Below, piece after piece: positions 8,322 to 16,634 of a DNA stretch of 41,129 nt. Source of the DNA: Waterburya agarophytonicola KI4 (lineage in GTDB: Bacteria; Cyanobacteriota; Cyanobacteriia; Cyanobacteriales; Xenococcaceae); NCBI RefSeq assembly GCF_020640915.1, contig NZ_JADWDC010000044.1:1-41129 (forward strand). The letters run 5' to 3'. The notes under the pieces are model-generated. The model saw only the letters and a program-made list of their open reading frames with translations, was not told where the DNA came from and made no database searches. The stretch's first letter is position 1, and the number at the start of each line of letters is the position of its first letter. The position numbers were made by a program, and so were the translations under genes.

Positions 8322-9698
8322 TTAATTGTTAATGGCTGGATTGTGTTGGGAAATCGACTTTTGTAGAGATTTTAAAGCATCTGAAATATTGACAGTCAGA
8401 GGTTGCGGATTATCGATGCTTCGTACGTTGCCAGAAAGACTGGCTACAGAATTAGTCGTGCGTTGACGTATTTGTGATAAAGCTGGTGTTGGTTGCAATC
8501 TTTTCCCACTCTGCATAACTTTGACTAACAAACACTGTTCGCCATCTTGGGGTTGTTCGTCTGCTAAACCCAATCTATCTGACTGTATTTTGCCATCTAC
8601 TACCGTACGGAAGATTTGCTTGCAACCTGGATAAGAAACTTTATTGCTAGACTGTTTCATAGTGGGAATGCGATCGATCTCTACTAATTTATATACCCCG
8701 CCAAGACTCACTCCCGTAACTAACTTTGTTCCAATACCATAGCCGTCTATAACTGCACCCTCTTGCTTTAGTCTGGCAATTTCCCATTCATCTAAATCCC
8801 CACTGACAAAGATTTTAGTATCGGGTAAAAGGCGATCGACTTTTTGAGATAGTTCTACTAAATCTCCCGAATCTATCCGCACCCCTGGAACCCTCATCTC
8901 TCCTGCATTTACTTTACTCTGCAACCGTTTGGTTGCTGCCACAGTATCGTAAGTATCAATTAATAAAGGTGCCTGGGGAAAATAATTCTGAAAGGCTGAA
9001 AAGGCTTCGTCTTCGTCTCCCGATATAGCAGAGATCGCCATAACTAAAGCATGAGCCATTGTACCTCTGGGTTTCTCTCCCAGTTTCAATGCTGCCAAAA
9101 CATTAGAAGTACCATCAAATCCTGCTGCTAAAGCTGCCCTTGCTGCCCACATCGATCCTTGAGGGCTAAATGCTCTCCTCGTACCAAATTCAATAATATC
9201 TGCATCTCCTCCAGCAATATCTCTAATTCTTGCAGCTTTAGTAGCGATTAATGTCTGATAATTAATTGTATTGAGTAAATAAGTCTCGACTAATTGAGCT
9301 TGCCATAGTGGTGCTTCGATTCTCAATATCGGTTCGTTAGCAAAAATTGCCGTTCCTTCTGGTACTGCCCAAACATCTCCAATAAAACTACTTGACTTTA
9401 ATAACTGCCAGAATGCTGCTGGTGTGCTGTTAAATATGCCCGTAGCTTGCAATCCCTCGATTTGCTGGGGGCTAAAGCTCAATTGCTCTAAATACTCGAT
9501 CGCTTGAGCCAAACCCATGGCGATTAAATAACCAAAGCTATTAGGCAAGCGTCGCATAAAAAGTTCAAAACTAGCTCTTTTATCTGCAATCCCTTCTCCT
9601 ACATAGCACGCCGACATGGTCAACTGATACAAATCCGTCAGTAAAGAGTAGTCTTGGGGGTTTATATTAAGTACGTTGTTTGCTAAAATTGATTTCAT
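8322..9698 (-). CDS. pncB: Nicotinate phosphoribosyltransferase
   Basis: A 458-residue enzyme that makes nicotinate mononucleotide from nicotinate and PRPP, the entry step of Preiss-Handler NAD salvage. Family markers: LLTDLYQLTMSACYV at the N-terminus, FELFMRRLPNSFGYLIAMGL, IIEFGTRRAFSPQGSMWAARAA (split here at GTRRAFSPQGS), the phosphate-binding SGDLDEWEIARLK, and DGYGIGTKLVTG. The C-terminal ~40 residues (SLSGNVRSIDNPQPLTV onward) are variable. It is the first gene of the minus-strand NAD cluster, with a readable sigma-70-type promoter upstream. The start ATG is followed by a conserved-looking SILANNVLNINPQDYSLLTD. Confidence 0.95.
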   Translation of the reverse strand: MKSILANNVLNINPQDYSLLTDLYQLTMSACYVGEGIADKRASFELFMRRLPNSFGYLIAMGLAQAIEYLEQLSFSPQQIEGLQATGIFNSTPAAFWQLLKSSSFIGDVWAVPEGTAIFANEPILRIEAPLWQAQLVETYLLNTINYQTLIATKAARIRDIAGGDADIIEFGTRRAFSPQGSMWAARAALAAGFDGTSNVLAALKLGEKPRGTMAHALVMAISAISGDEDEAFSAFQNYFPQAPLLIDTYDTVAATKRLQSKVNAGEMRVPGVRIDSGDLVELSQKVDRLLPDTKIFVSGDLDEWEIARLKQEGAVIDGYGIGTKLVTGVSLGGVYKLVEIDRIPTMKQSSNKVSYPGCKQIFRTVVDGKIQSDRLGLADEQPQDGEQCLLVKVMQSGKRLQPTPALSQIRQRTTNSVASLSGNVRSIDNPQPLTVNISDALKSLQKSISQHNPAINN

Positions 9699-9720
9699 AA
9701 TGAAGATCTAATATAATTTT

Positions 9721-9766
9721 GGTATTTATTACTAAAATATTAACCATAAATTAAAATTATAGTCAA
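9721..9766 (-). promoter_or_regulatory. Predicted promoter of the pncB-nadD-nrtR-nadE cluster with overlapping dyad
   Basis: On the minus strand, TTGACT (9766-9761) and TAATAT (9742-9737) are separated by 18 bp, a good sigma-70-type pair 39 bp from the pncB ATG. An imperfect inverted repeat at 9721-9745 (10-bp arms, 7 of 10 matching, 5-bp centre) covers the -10 box, a position suited to a repressor. NrtR binding here is inference only. Confidence 0.5.
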
Positions 9767-9851
9767 GTTTTATCAAAAAATAGAATTTAGAATAACACCG
9801 TTAACTAAAGCTAAAATAACAGCGTATATCTACCCCTAGAAGAGTTGCGTT

Positions 9852-10199
9852 ATGTTTGGAAAGTCGCCTCGCGAACCACAAAAACCCACTATGTCCGATC
9901 TAAAAGACATAGAACTTTCGCCCCCACCTGCGATTAATCTCAAATCACCCCAAGACACTCTATTGCAAACAGAAAATGTTGTTGTCGAGCAAAACGAGCT
10001 TGTTTCTACAGTAGAAAAAATTAGCCGTATTGTATCGCCCTATTTCGTTGCGGTAGTTGGATTGTCTTTATATGAAAACAACTTTTTGATTGGAACAGTT
10101 TTAATTTTGGTGGGTATTCTTTCCTTGTTAAAAGTTTCCACCAAAGATGTGGGAGACTTCTTGGAATGGTTGAAAAACTTTCTTGGTTTGGGAAAATAA
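9852..10199 (+). CDS. Small membrane protein of unknown function
   Basis: A 115-residue protein I do not recognise. The first ~55 residues are polar and proline-rich (SPREPQKPTMSDLKDIELSP), and a likely amphipathic helix (ELVSTVEKISRIV) leads into two closely spaced hydrophobic helices (YFVAVVGLSLY and FLIGTVLILVGILSLL) and a short C-terminal amphipathic helix (DVGDFLEWLKNFLGLG). Helix-TM-TM-helix recalls the CAAD/CURT1 layout, but the sequence lacks a clear match, so I do not assign it. Single gene, divergent from pncB and convergent with sdhC; a heptamer repeat with a hairpin follows at once. Confidence 0.6.
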   Translation: MFGKSPREPQKPTMSDLKDIELSPPPAINLKSPQDTLLQTENVVVEQNELVSTVEKISRIVSPYFVAVVGLSLYENNFLIGTVLILVGILSLLKVSTKDVGDFLEWLKNFLGLGK

Positions 10200-10200
10200 T

Positions 10201-10242
10201 AAGTAATAAGTAATAAGTAATGAGTAATAAGTAATGAGTAAT
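10201..10242. repeat. Heptanucleotide tandem repeat (AAGTAAT)6
   Basis: Six 7-bp units, four AAGTAAT and two GAGTAAT. It is the same heptamer as the array at 7678-7740 read on the opposite strand (AATAAGT versus ACTTATT). It begins right after the stop of the small membrane-protein gene. Confidence 0.9.
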
Positions 10243-10260
10243 CAATAATTACTCGTTACT
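10230..10260. terminator. Possible bidirectional hairpin built from the heptamer repeat
   Basis: The last repeat units pair with an inverted copy: AGTAATGAGTAAT against ATTACTCGTTACT, 13 pairs with one G-U on the plus strand, loop CAATA. It lies between two convergent genes. There is no long T-tract, so termination strength is uncertain. Confidence 0.4.
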
Positions 10261-10279
10261 ATTAATGTGCTGACATTAT

Positions 10280-10978
10280 CTAACTAATTAGATCGAAAAA
10301 AATTGATAGAGGAAGAATAATAAAACCGATCGCAATTAAAATAGCAAAAACAAGAGCGATCGCATATACTAGCGGACTAATTTTAGAATTCAACAATCCA
10401 ATTGATTGCCAAGCACTCCAGATACCGTGACGTAGGTGTACCCCTAGCACAACCATTACGCTCGTGTAGCCAAAGGCGTAAACTGGGTGATGAAATTTCT
10501 CAATTACCAAACGGGATAAATTACGCATTTCTACCCCATCAATCACGGTAGTGTAATAAGTACCAAATTTAAAACTTGCTAGGTGTAAAGCCAAAAATCC
10601 TAGCAGTACAACCCCTGTAATAGCCATACTACGAGAACTAAGAGATTGCTTGCTAGGATCGCCCGCACTTTTAATTTGACTGTAACCGACTGGTCGAGCT
10701 TGAAGAGAGTTGAGTCGGATGGAGATACCCACCACTATATGAAATAAAGCAAACCCCAATAAAATAAACTCGATCGCATAAAGTAGGATGCCCAAACTAT
10801 CGATAAAATGAGCTAGTTGATTATATGCTTTGCTGCTAGCGAGTAGAGTAAGATTCCCTACCATATGAATTAAGACAAACAAAGACAAACCCAGTCCCGT
10901 AATTCCCGTAATAATCTTTCTCCCAATAGGAGAATTATACAAGCCAATTAATTTAGAGCGATCGCTACTTATAGTCAT
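10280..10978 (-). CDS. sdhC: Succinate dehydrogenase cytochrome b subunit (b558 family)
   Basis: A 232-residue membrane protein with five hydrophobic helices and conserved histidines for two b haems (IHMVGN, ALFHIVVG, LALHLASF, KFHHPVYAFGY, VLGVHLRHGIW). This is the single-subunit b558 anchor of succinate:quinone or fumarate reductases, as found with SdhA/SdhB in cyanobacteria. It passes electrons from succinate to plastoquinone in the membrane. The frame begins at a GTG three codons earlier, but the ATG giving MTISSDRSK is the better start. It lies 23 bp after the quinone methyltransferase stop, so the two may be co-transcribed. The flavoprotein and iron-sulphur subunits are not in the window. 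Confidence 0.88.
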   Translation of the reverse strand: MTISSDRSKLIGLYNSPIGRKIITGITGLGLSLFVLIHMVGNLTLLASSKAYNQLAHFIDSLGILLYAIEFILLGFALFHIVVGISIRLNSLQARPVGYSQIKSAGDPSKQSLSSRSMAITGVVLLGFLALHLASFKFGTYYTTVIDGVEMRNLSRLVIEKFHHPVYAFGYTSVMVVLGVHLRHGIWSAWQSIGLLNSKISPLVYAIALVFAILIAIGFIILPLSIFFDLIS

Positions 10979-11001
10979 TACTATCACTAAATGTTACTAA
11001 C

Positions 11002-11994
11002 TTAACTTTGTACGGCTATTTCAGTTTCGCGTCGAACTGCTTGAGACTGAGAGTTTAAACTAGCTCTAGTCGCTTTAAACATTCCAAAACGACACAAACC
11101 AGCACCAAAAGCCAAACGCATCAATAAAAGAGTAGGAACTTCTCGCAAAGACTTAATCAAGCCAGAAAAACCAAACAAAACCAATCCCTTGGGTTTAATG
11201 ATTCCCTGCCAAATAGAATCAATCCAAGAAGGAAGAGTTTCTTGCGTCCAGTCGTCGGTAGTAACCTCTCCTTCAACCAAACCAGTTTCGGCTAACAGTT
11301 CGGAAAATCCTTCAATACTAGAAAATGCTGGATGCGACCACTGATCCAATAGTTGCTTCATCACGGGTTTTTCCCAGAAATTAAGAGGTATCTGGCGATC
11401 GTCGCGCTGATTCCAGTCTGCGACTACCAAAAGTCCTCCAGGCTTAAGTACACGCAATAATTCTCTAGCAAACACCGCTTTGTCGGGCATATGAGGCCCC
11501 GCTTCTACCGACCAAACCACATCAAAGCTAGCATCGGGGAAAGAAAGAGCCATCGCATCATCTACGGCAAATTTAGCATCAACGTCGGCGGGAGTTAATT
11601 CTTGAGCGCGTTTAACCTGTTGGGGGCTAATAGTGACCCCCGTAACATCAAAGTCATAATCTTTGGCCAAAATACGACTGCTACCGCCGATGCCACAACC
11701 GACATCTAATAAAGTAGCTTTGGCGGGCAATTTATCCAAACCACCCCAGCGCACCATCTCATGGACAAAGTCATATTTGGCAGCAATAAAATCCTTAGAT
11801 TCTGGTGGCGAACCATAATGACCCAAATGGATGTGTTCGCCCCAGTAAAATTCTAGAATACCGTCCTCTGTCCATTCATCATAGGAATTGGCTACAGAAT
11901 CCCCAGATTCATAACTGCGAGGGGTCAAAAGATAAATCGGGATTCCTAATATAACTAAGATTAAAAATATTCCCAGAACGTAAAATAAACTCAT
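11002..11994 (-). CDS. MPBQ/MSBQ-type methyltransferase (tocopherol and quinone synthesis)
   Basis: A 330-residue SAM-dependent methyltransferase with one N-terminal membrane anchor (FYVLGIFLILVILGIPIYLL). The SAM site is LLDVGCGIGGSSRILAKDY, followed by VTGVTISPQQVKRAQELTP. The segments SVEAGPHMPDKAVFARELLR and VADWNQRDDRQIPLNFWEKP match closely what I recall of Synechocystis Sll0418, the enzyme that methylates 2-methyl-6-phytyl-benzoquinol on the way to tocopherol. The SYDEWTEDGILEFYWGEHIH motif is also diagnostic. The open frame starts at a TTG one codon earlier; ATG is preferred. Followed closely by sdhC, a quinone-reducing enzyme subunit. Confidence 0.9.
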   Translation of the reverse strand: MSLFYVLGIFLILVILGIPIYLLTPRSYESGDSVANSYDEWTEDGILEFYWGEHIHLGHYGSPPESKDFIAAKYDFVHEMVRWGGLDKLPAKATLLDVGCGIGGSSRILAKDYDFDVTGVTISPQQVKRAQELTPADVDAKFAVDDAMALSFPDASFDVVWSVEAGPHMPDKAVFARELLRVLKPGGLLVVADWNQRDDRQIPLNFWEKPVMKQLLDQWSHPAFSSIEGFSELLAETGLVEGEVTTDDWTQETLPSWIDSIWQGIIKPKGLVLFGFSGLIKSLREVPTLLLMRLAFGAGLCRFGMFKATRASLNSQSQAVRRETEIAVQS

Positions 11995-12044
11995 CAAAAA
12001 TGCTGCTTAATACTTTTTTACAATTTATTTCAATATAGCAATCT

Positions 12045-12878
12045 TCATGGTTTTATTTCTAAACTATCTTTCGTGTTGCAGCGAGTATAAGCATTCCAGG
12101 TCGTCAAATCTGGTGCGGAGAAACCCAATATAGCCGATCGCCCTTGTTCGCTCAAGCCAATAACCATGCTAAAATCTGCTCCAGCTACATTTTGAATATT
12201 ATCTAAATTTGCTCCAGTCAAATCTGCTGCGCGAAAATCAACTCCCTTGAGTTCGCAATTTCCCAATCGAGCATTACGAAGACTAGCCCCTGTCATAATC
12301 GCTTTTTGTAGATTTGCGCCACTTAAAGAAACATCATCTAAAATTGCTCCAGTACAATCTGCACCACTGAGATAAGCACCGATCATTTTTGCTCCAGTCA
12401 GATCGACTCCTCGAAGATTGGCAGTATTGAGAAAAGCACCGTTAAGTTTCGCCCCAGGACCTACTGCACCAGAACCTTTGTAGTCAAATCCTTCGGGGAA
12501 AGTAGTGTCGTTATCGTAAATAGTTACTTGAAATTTGGCATCTTGAAGATTGGCGTTAGTTAAATCTGCTTGGCGTAAGTCCGCACGACTTAAATACGCT
12601 CCTGTAAGATTTGCCCCTGCAAGATTTGCCCCTGCAAGATTTGCTCCGCGCAAGTCAGTACCTTGTAAATTTGCGTCTGTGAGATTTACGCCAATTAAAT
12701 CGGCATTAGTTAAGACACTATGGGAAAAATTCACTCCTGCTAAATTAGCTTCATTCAGAGCGATCGCATATAAATCTTGGTTACTATAGTCGGCATTGGC
12801 TAAACTTTCTCCTGAATTAAGTTTTTCAGTGATGGTAGCAGCAAGAGGCGATTTGCTACTAGAAGCTGTAGTGGGCAT
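12045..12878 (-). CDS. Pentapeptide-repeat protein
   Basis: A 277-residue protein dominated by A(D/N)LxG/x pentapeptides, for example NLAGANLAGANLTGAYLSRA, forming a right-handed quadrilateral beta-helix. Two runs flank a non-repeat insert (about residues 122-148, FQVTIYDNDTTFPEGFDYKG) of the kind seen in many cyanobacterial members. The ~50 C-terminal residues are outside the helix (GFSAPDLTTWNAYTRCNTKD). The first ~30 residues are polar with no signal peptide, so it is probably cytoplasmic. Role unknown. Single gene with a start ATG at MPTTASSSK. Confidence 0.9.
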   Translation of the reverse strand: MPTTASSSKSPLAATITEKLNSGESLANADYSNQDLYAIALNEANLAGVNFSHSVLTNADLIGVNLTDANLQGTDLRGANLAGANLAGANLTGAYLSRADLRQADLTNANLQDAKFQVTIYDNDTTFPEGFDYKGSGAVGPGAKLNGAFLNTANLRGVDLTGAKMIGAYLSGADCTGAILDDVSLSGANLQKAIMTGASLRNARLGNCELKGVDFRAADLTGANLDNIQNVAGADFSMVIGLSEQGRSAILGFSAPDLTTWNAYTRCNTKDSLEIKP

Positions 12879-12934
12879 AATTTAAAGAATAAATAATTAA
12901 AATCAATCATGAATCATCGTTTTAAGAATTCAAC

Positions 12935-12960
12935 AAAAAAGGGTCAAATTAAATTAACCC
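12935..12960 (-). terminator. Rho-independent terminator for the DUF1499 gene
   Basis: On the minus strand GGGTTAA pairs with TTGACCC (one T-G) around a 6-nt loop and is followed by six T. It lies 44 bp past the DUF1499 stop, in the right direction. Confidence 0.65.
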
Positions 12961-13003
12961 CCGTTTATAGTTCTTGAATTATATTTTCTAATATTCAGGG
13001 TCC

Positions 13004-13381
13004 TTATTGCAGCTTACTTCTAATTTCTTCAACTCGCTTGCGGTTGACTCCAGCATCAGACTTACCTAATCTCGAAGCAGATCTTACATGAACTACGTTT
13101 GCAGTCGAATCTAGGTAAAATTCCACATCATCCACAAAACCCATTAAGTTGCTTTTAAATTCTGCATAGAGATAGCTATCCGTTTCTTCGATGATGGTAG
13201 TTCTTTCCATCCCTTCAACTACACCTTTTATTTCAGCAATAGATACGCCTGGTAAAGGCTCAATTTTTTCTTTGCCACCATCACTTTGACTATTAACACA
13301 ATTAGGACTCCCAGGACAAGCAGCTAACTTGCCATCTTTTACGCCCAAATTATTGGGTCTTTCCCCAGTGAAATTAAACAT
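13004..13381 (-). CDS. DUF1499 family protein
   Basis: A 125-residue protein with the DUF1499 pattern: LAACPGSPNCVNSQS near the N-terminus (two conserved Cys), YLYAEFKSNLMGFVDDVEFYL in the centre (split here: YLYAEF, then MGFVDDVEFYLD) and VHVRSASRLGKSDAGVNRKR near the end. Function unknown; the fold is a small lipocalin-like or beta-rich domain in many bacteria and chloroplasts. No signal peptide. Single gene with its own likely terminator. Confidence 0.85.
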   Translation of the reverse strand: MFNFTGERPNNLGVKDGKLAACPGSPNCVNSQSDGGKEKIEPLPGVSIAEIKGVVEGMERTTIIEETDSYLYAEFKSNLMGFVDDVEFYLDSTANVVHVRSASRLGKSDAGVNRKRVEEIRSKLQ

Positions 13382-13739
13382 TTTTATTTATATCTCTATT
13401 CAAAACTCGGTTATATCCAAGTTTGAATTATCTCACATTCCCATCCTTTAAATTTGGAACGAGAATCCTTGCTACATTGTGTTGAAAAGCTAAACAGGAA
13501 GTAATAGGCAACGTGCAAAATTTGCATACAGATCCAGCCAACGAAAAAGCCTTATTTCAAGTGGCTTCTCAGTTAAATTTGCTCGAAATGGTCTCTTTAA
13601 ATCGAACCTAGGTTGTATCTTATGTCATATATGTCATATAGTTCAAATCGACAACACTCTTATAAATTAGCAATTAGCAGTTTAGGATATAGAGTAGGTC
13701 GAGTAAGCCTAAGCAAAAATGTTAGATCGCAAATAAATA
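13382..13739. other. Intergenic region with a gene remnant
   Basis: Between DUF1499 and the ClC gene. It holds a coding remnant (separate entry) and a perfect 9-bp tandem duplication ATGTCATAT at 13622-13639. No RNA gene or fluoride riboswitch motif was seen ahead of the ClC gene. Confidence 0.6.
13486..13611 (+). pseudogene. Decayed fragment of a larger protein gene
   Basis: A short frame from just after a stop at 13483 to a TAG at 13609-13611, about 41 codons. It reads as real protein (GNVQNLHTDPANEKALFQVA, then SQLNLLEMVSLN). The core resembles a segment I recall inside larger bacterial proteins of unknown function, where it continues past LEMV. Both ends are missing here: stops upstream and downstream and no adjacent homologous frame. 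A GTG at 13513 could start a 32-residue peptide, but a remnant is likelier. Confidence 0.45.
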
Positions 13740-16358
13740 ATGAAAAAACTGCTTGCCAACTGGCGTCAATCCTCATGGCTAGCAAGTAGTTCTTTGGATA
13801 CTCGTTATGCTCTAATTGAAGCCTGTTTGATTGGGCTATTTTCCGCACTAGCTGCGGTATTGCTCAAACAGGGTATTGGCTGGTTGGGAGGATATCGCAT
13901 TAAAGCGATAGAACTTGGTGGAGCAAGGATTGTCTTACCTTTGGCAGGGTTGATTTTTGGTACTTTAGCTGGTGGTATTATCGAACTTCTCTCCCCTTCC
14001 GCTGCGGGGGGTGGTATTCCCCAAGTTAAAGCTGCTTTGGCTAAATATCCCATTATTCTCAACTTAAGAGTAGCTTTAGTCAAAACAGTTGCCACTATCT
14101 TGATTATAGGGGCGGGGTTTACCCTCGGTCGTCGAGGCCCTACAGTCCATATTGGGGCAGCATTGGGGGCGCAGGTAAGTCGTTGGATTCCCAATTCTCC
14201 TACCAATCGTCGTCAGATGATCGCTGCGGGGGCAGCAGCAGGTTTGGCAGCAGGATTCAATACACCAATTGCAGGGGTATTATTTGTCGTAGAAGAATTG
14301 ATGCGAGATATTTCTGGTTTAACCCTAGAAACCGCGATCGCCGCTTCTTTTACAGGGGCAGTTGTCTCTCGCATTCTCGGATCGACGGATCTAAACGTAC
14401 CCTTGGCAGTGATTGATTCTGCTCGTCGCGGAAGTTTTGCTATTCCTGAAATTCCTTTTTATGTCGTGCTGGGTATTTTGGCAGGGATTTTGGGCGGAGT
14501 TTTTAATCGGTCAATCATTCGCGGGGTAAAGTTTAGTCGCAGTTTAGCTTTAGCCATACCCTTACGAATTGGTTTGGCTGGTTTGATATCTGGCACGATA
14601 GTAGCTTGGCTACCGCCTTTTTTTCAGGATAATGCAGGTTTGCGAGAATTATTGATTGCAGGGCAATTTACTTGGCAAACTACTGCTTTAGTATTTGTGG
14701 CTCAATTTTGTCTGACTATCCTTGCTTATAGTGCGGGCGCGCCAGGAGGTTTATTTGCTCCCGCTCTAGTTTTGGGTTCGGCTTTGGGATATTTGGTAGG
14801 TATTGCCGAGGTAGCTATAATTCATTCGGAATCTCCCTACACTTTTGCTTTTGCAGGAATGGCAGCATTTTTTACCGCAGTAGTAAGAGTACCCGTGACG
14901 GCGATCGTGATTATCTTTGAGATGACTGCGGATTTTAATTTAGTATTACCCTTGATGATTACTTCGGCAGTGGCATATATCGTAGCCGAAAGTTTTTCTC
15001 AAGGTTCTTTATACGAGCATTTATTAGAAGCTAGTGGTATTGAGATTACGGAAGAGCATCCCCAAAATGATTTCATGTCAGAGTTAACCGCCGATGACGT
15101 GATGGAGTCGCGAGTCGAAACTCTTCCTAGCGATCTTACTTTGCCTAAACTAATTCAAGCCATGTCGCGATCGCACCATCGGGGTTTTCCTGTAGTAGAA
15201 GATGGCAAACTAGTGGGCATCATTACTCAATCAGATATTCCCAAAGATAGCAAGCAAAATAGCGAGGTACTGCTCCAAGATATTATGACTCCCCAGCCAA
15301 TTTCAGTCTGCCCAGATACCTCCTTGGCAGATGTCCTATATTTACTCAATCGCTATCAACTATCCCGTCTTCCCGTTACCGAGGGCAGCAAACTACTAGG
15401 TATTATTACTCGCAGCGATATCATCAAAGCGGAAGCAAACCAGTTGAATTGCGATCTCCAACGTACTACCATCTCTCAACCTTCCTATGTGGTATATCAA
15501 ACCCGTTCCCCCGCTACGGGAAAAGGACGTTTATTATTACCTTTGGGAAATCCCGATAATTTAGCCTCGTTATTAGAAATAGCAGGAGCGATCGCTAAAT
15601 ATCATCAGTATGAAGTTGAATTTTTGCGCGTCACCTGCATCGCCAATCATATTTATCCCGCCCAAGCTGAAGTAGAAATTGCTCCGATCCGTCAGTTGAT
15701 GGAAAGCTTGGAAAATTGGGGTAAAAAATCAGCTATTCCCGTACATACCCAAATCCGCGTGGCTACAGATGTGGGAGAGGCGATTTTAGAAGCTATTAAT
15801 AAAGAACATATTGATTTGCTGTTGATGGGTTGGAAAGGAAAAAATTCAGGAATTGAGGCAATTTTTAGTAACGTAGTTGATTATTTAATTAAAGAAGCCC
15901 CCTGTAATTTAATGTTAGTCAAACTAGGGAAATCCCCCCATGCTTTTCCCCAACAACTACACCTGCGACATAAGTGGTTAATTCCCACCACTGGAGGCGA
16001 TCGCATTAACAAACTCTTGACTATTCTACCCGCCCTATCTCAGTTAGATGCCATTCCTCCTAAAATACAGCTGTGTCAAGTTTATCTTCCAGAGCAAGCC
16101 CATCTTTCTCAGGCAGATTTTAAACACGCTGCCAATGTGCTTCAAGAGCAGCTTCAATGCTCGATTACACCTTTAAGAATTTCTTCTTATTCCGTGTCCA
16201 AAACGATTATTAATCTAACTAAAAATAAGAAATATGGATTGGTGCTTTTGGGCGCAAGCAATAAAGGATTATTGCAAAATGTCATCGAAGGAAATATCCC
16301 CCAAGCGATCGCCACTGAGTCTCCCACTACGGTAATTATTTTTCGTAGTTTTGATTGA
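13740..16358 (+). CDS. ClC-family chloride transporter with CBS pair and C-terminal USP-like domains
   Basis: An 872-residue fusion. Residues ~20-425 are a ClC pore: AAGGGIPQVKAAL (the GSGIP filter with Ser changed to Gly91), GRRGPTVHIGA, GVLFVVEEL (internal proton glutamate kept), GAPGGLFAPALVLG and SLYEHLLEA (central Tyr kept). Two CBS domains follow (DDVMESRVETL..GIITQSDI and DIMTPQPISV..GIITRSDI, ~450-570), then two universal-stress-like domains (~595-730 with LLLMGWKGKNSG, and ~745-870 with LVLLGASNKG). The external gating glutamate (E148 in E. coli ClC) is Arg132 here, a codon CGA at 14133. In known ClCs, loss of this Glu uncouples protons, so this may be a channel-like or passive anion carrier. 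The CBS and USP parts suggest nucleotide control. Confidence 0.92.
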   Translation: MKKLLANWRQSSWLASSSLDTRYALIEACLIGLFSALAAVLLKQGIGWLGGYRIKAIELGGARIVLPLAGLIFGTLAGGIIELLSPSAAGGGIPQVKAALAKYPIILNLRVALVKTVATILIIGAGFTLGRRGPTVHIGAALGAQVSRWIPNSPTNRRQMIAAGAAAGLAAGFNTPIAGVLFVVEELMRDISGLTLETAIAASFTGAVVSRILGSTDLNVPLAVIDSARRGSFAIPEIPFYVVLGILAGILGGVFNRSIIRGVKFSRSLALAIPLRIGLAGLISGTIVAWLPPFFQDNAGLRELLIAGQFTWQTTALVFVAQFCLTILAYSAGAPGGLFAPALVLGSALGYLVGIAEVAIIHSESPYTFAFAGMAAFFTAVVRVPVTAIVIIFEMTADFNLVLPLMITSAVAYIVAESFSQGSLYEHLLEASGIEITEEHPQNDFMSELTADDVMESRVETLPSDLTLPKLIQAMSRSHHRGFPVVEDGKLVGIITQSDIPKDSKQNSEVLLQDIMTPQPISVCPDTSLADVLYLLNRYQLSRLPVTEGSKLLGIITRSDIIKAEANQLNCDLQRTTISQPSYVVYQTRSPATGKGRLLLPLGNPDNLASLLEIAGAIAKYHQYEVEFLRVTCIANHIYPAQAEVEIAPIRQLMESLENWGKKSAIPVHTQIRVATDVGEAILEAINKEHIDLLLMGWKGKNSGIEAIFSNVVDYLIKEAPCNLMLVKLGKSPHAFPQQLHLRHKWLIPTTGGDRINKLLTILPALSQLDAIPPKIQLCQVYLPEQAHLSQADFKHAANVLQEQLQCSITPLRISSYSVSKTIINLTKNKKYGLVLLGASNKGLLQNVIEGNIPQAIATESPTTVIIFRSFD

Positions 16359-16634
16359 TTTTTTTTACTAAAAGCGATCGAAACTACAGATCTTTTTTTT
16401 TACTTAGTTGATGATAGATTTATAGGCTAAGTTTTGAGATAAACAATGTTTAGATTCTTTTAACATTTGTTATAAAAAACGACAACGATTTCGATCGCAA
16501 CTGGCAAATATGTTGCGTATCGTCACAATCACCTCATATCTCTAAAAGATTATTTATATTAGAGATATATAAATATAAAGATCCCAACTTTAAATATCTT
16601 TTGTTGAACTATTATATCACTGTAAAAATAAATT

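Noticed and set aside
12550-12789. Repetitive plus-strand frame (RFAPARFAPARFAP)
   Set aside because: It is the antisense of the pentapeptide repeats; periodicity alone explains it.
13636-13660. GTTCAAATC-like T-arm suggesting a tRNA
   Set aside because: No matching acceptor, anticodon or D arms around it.
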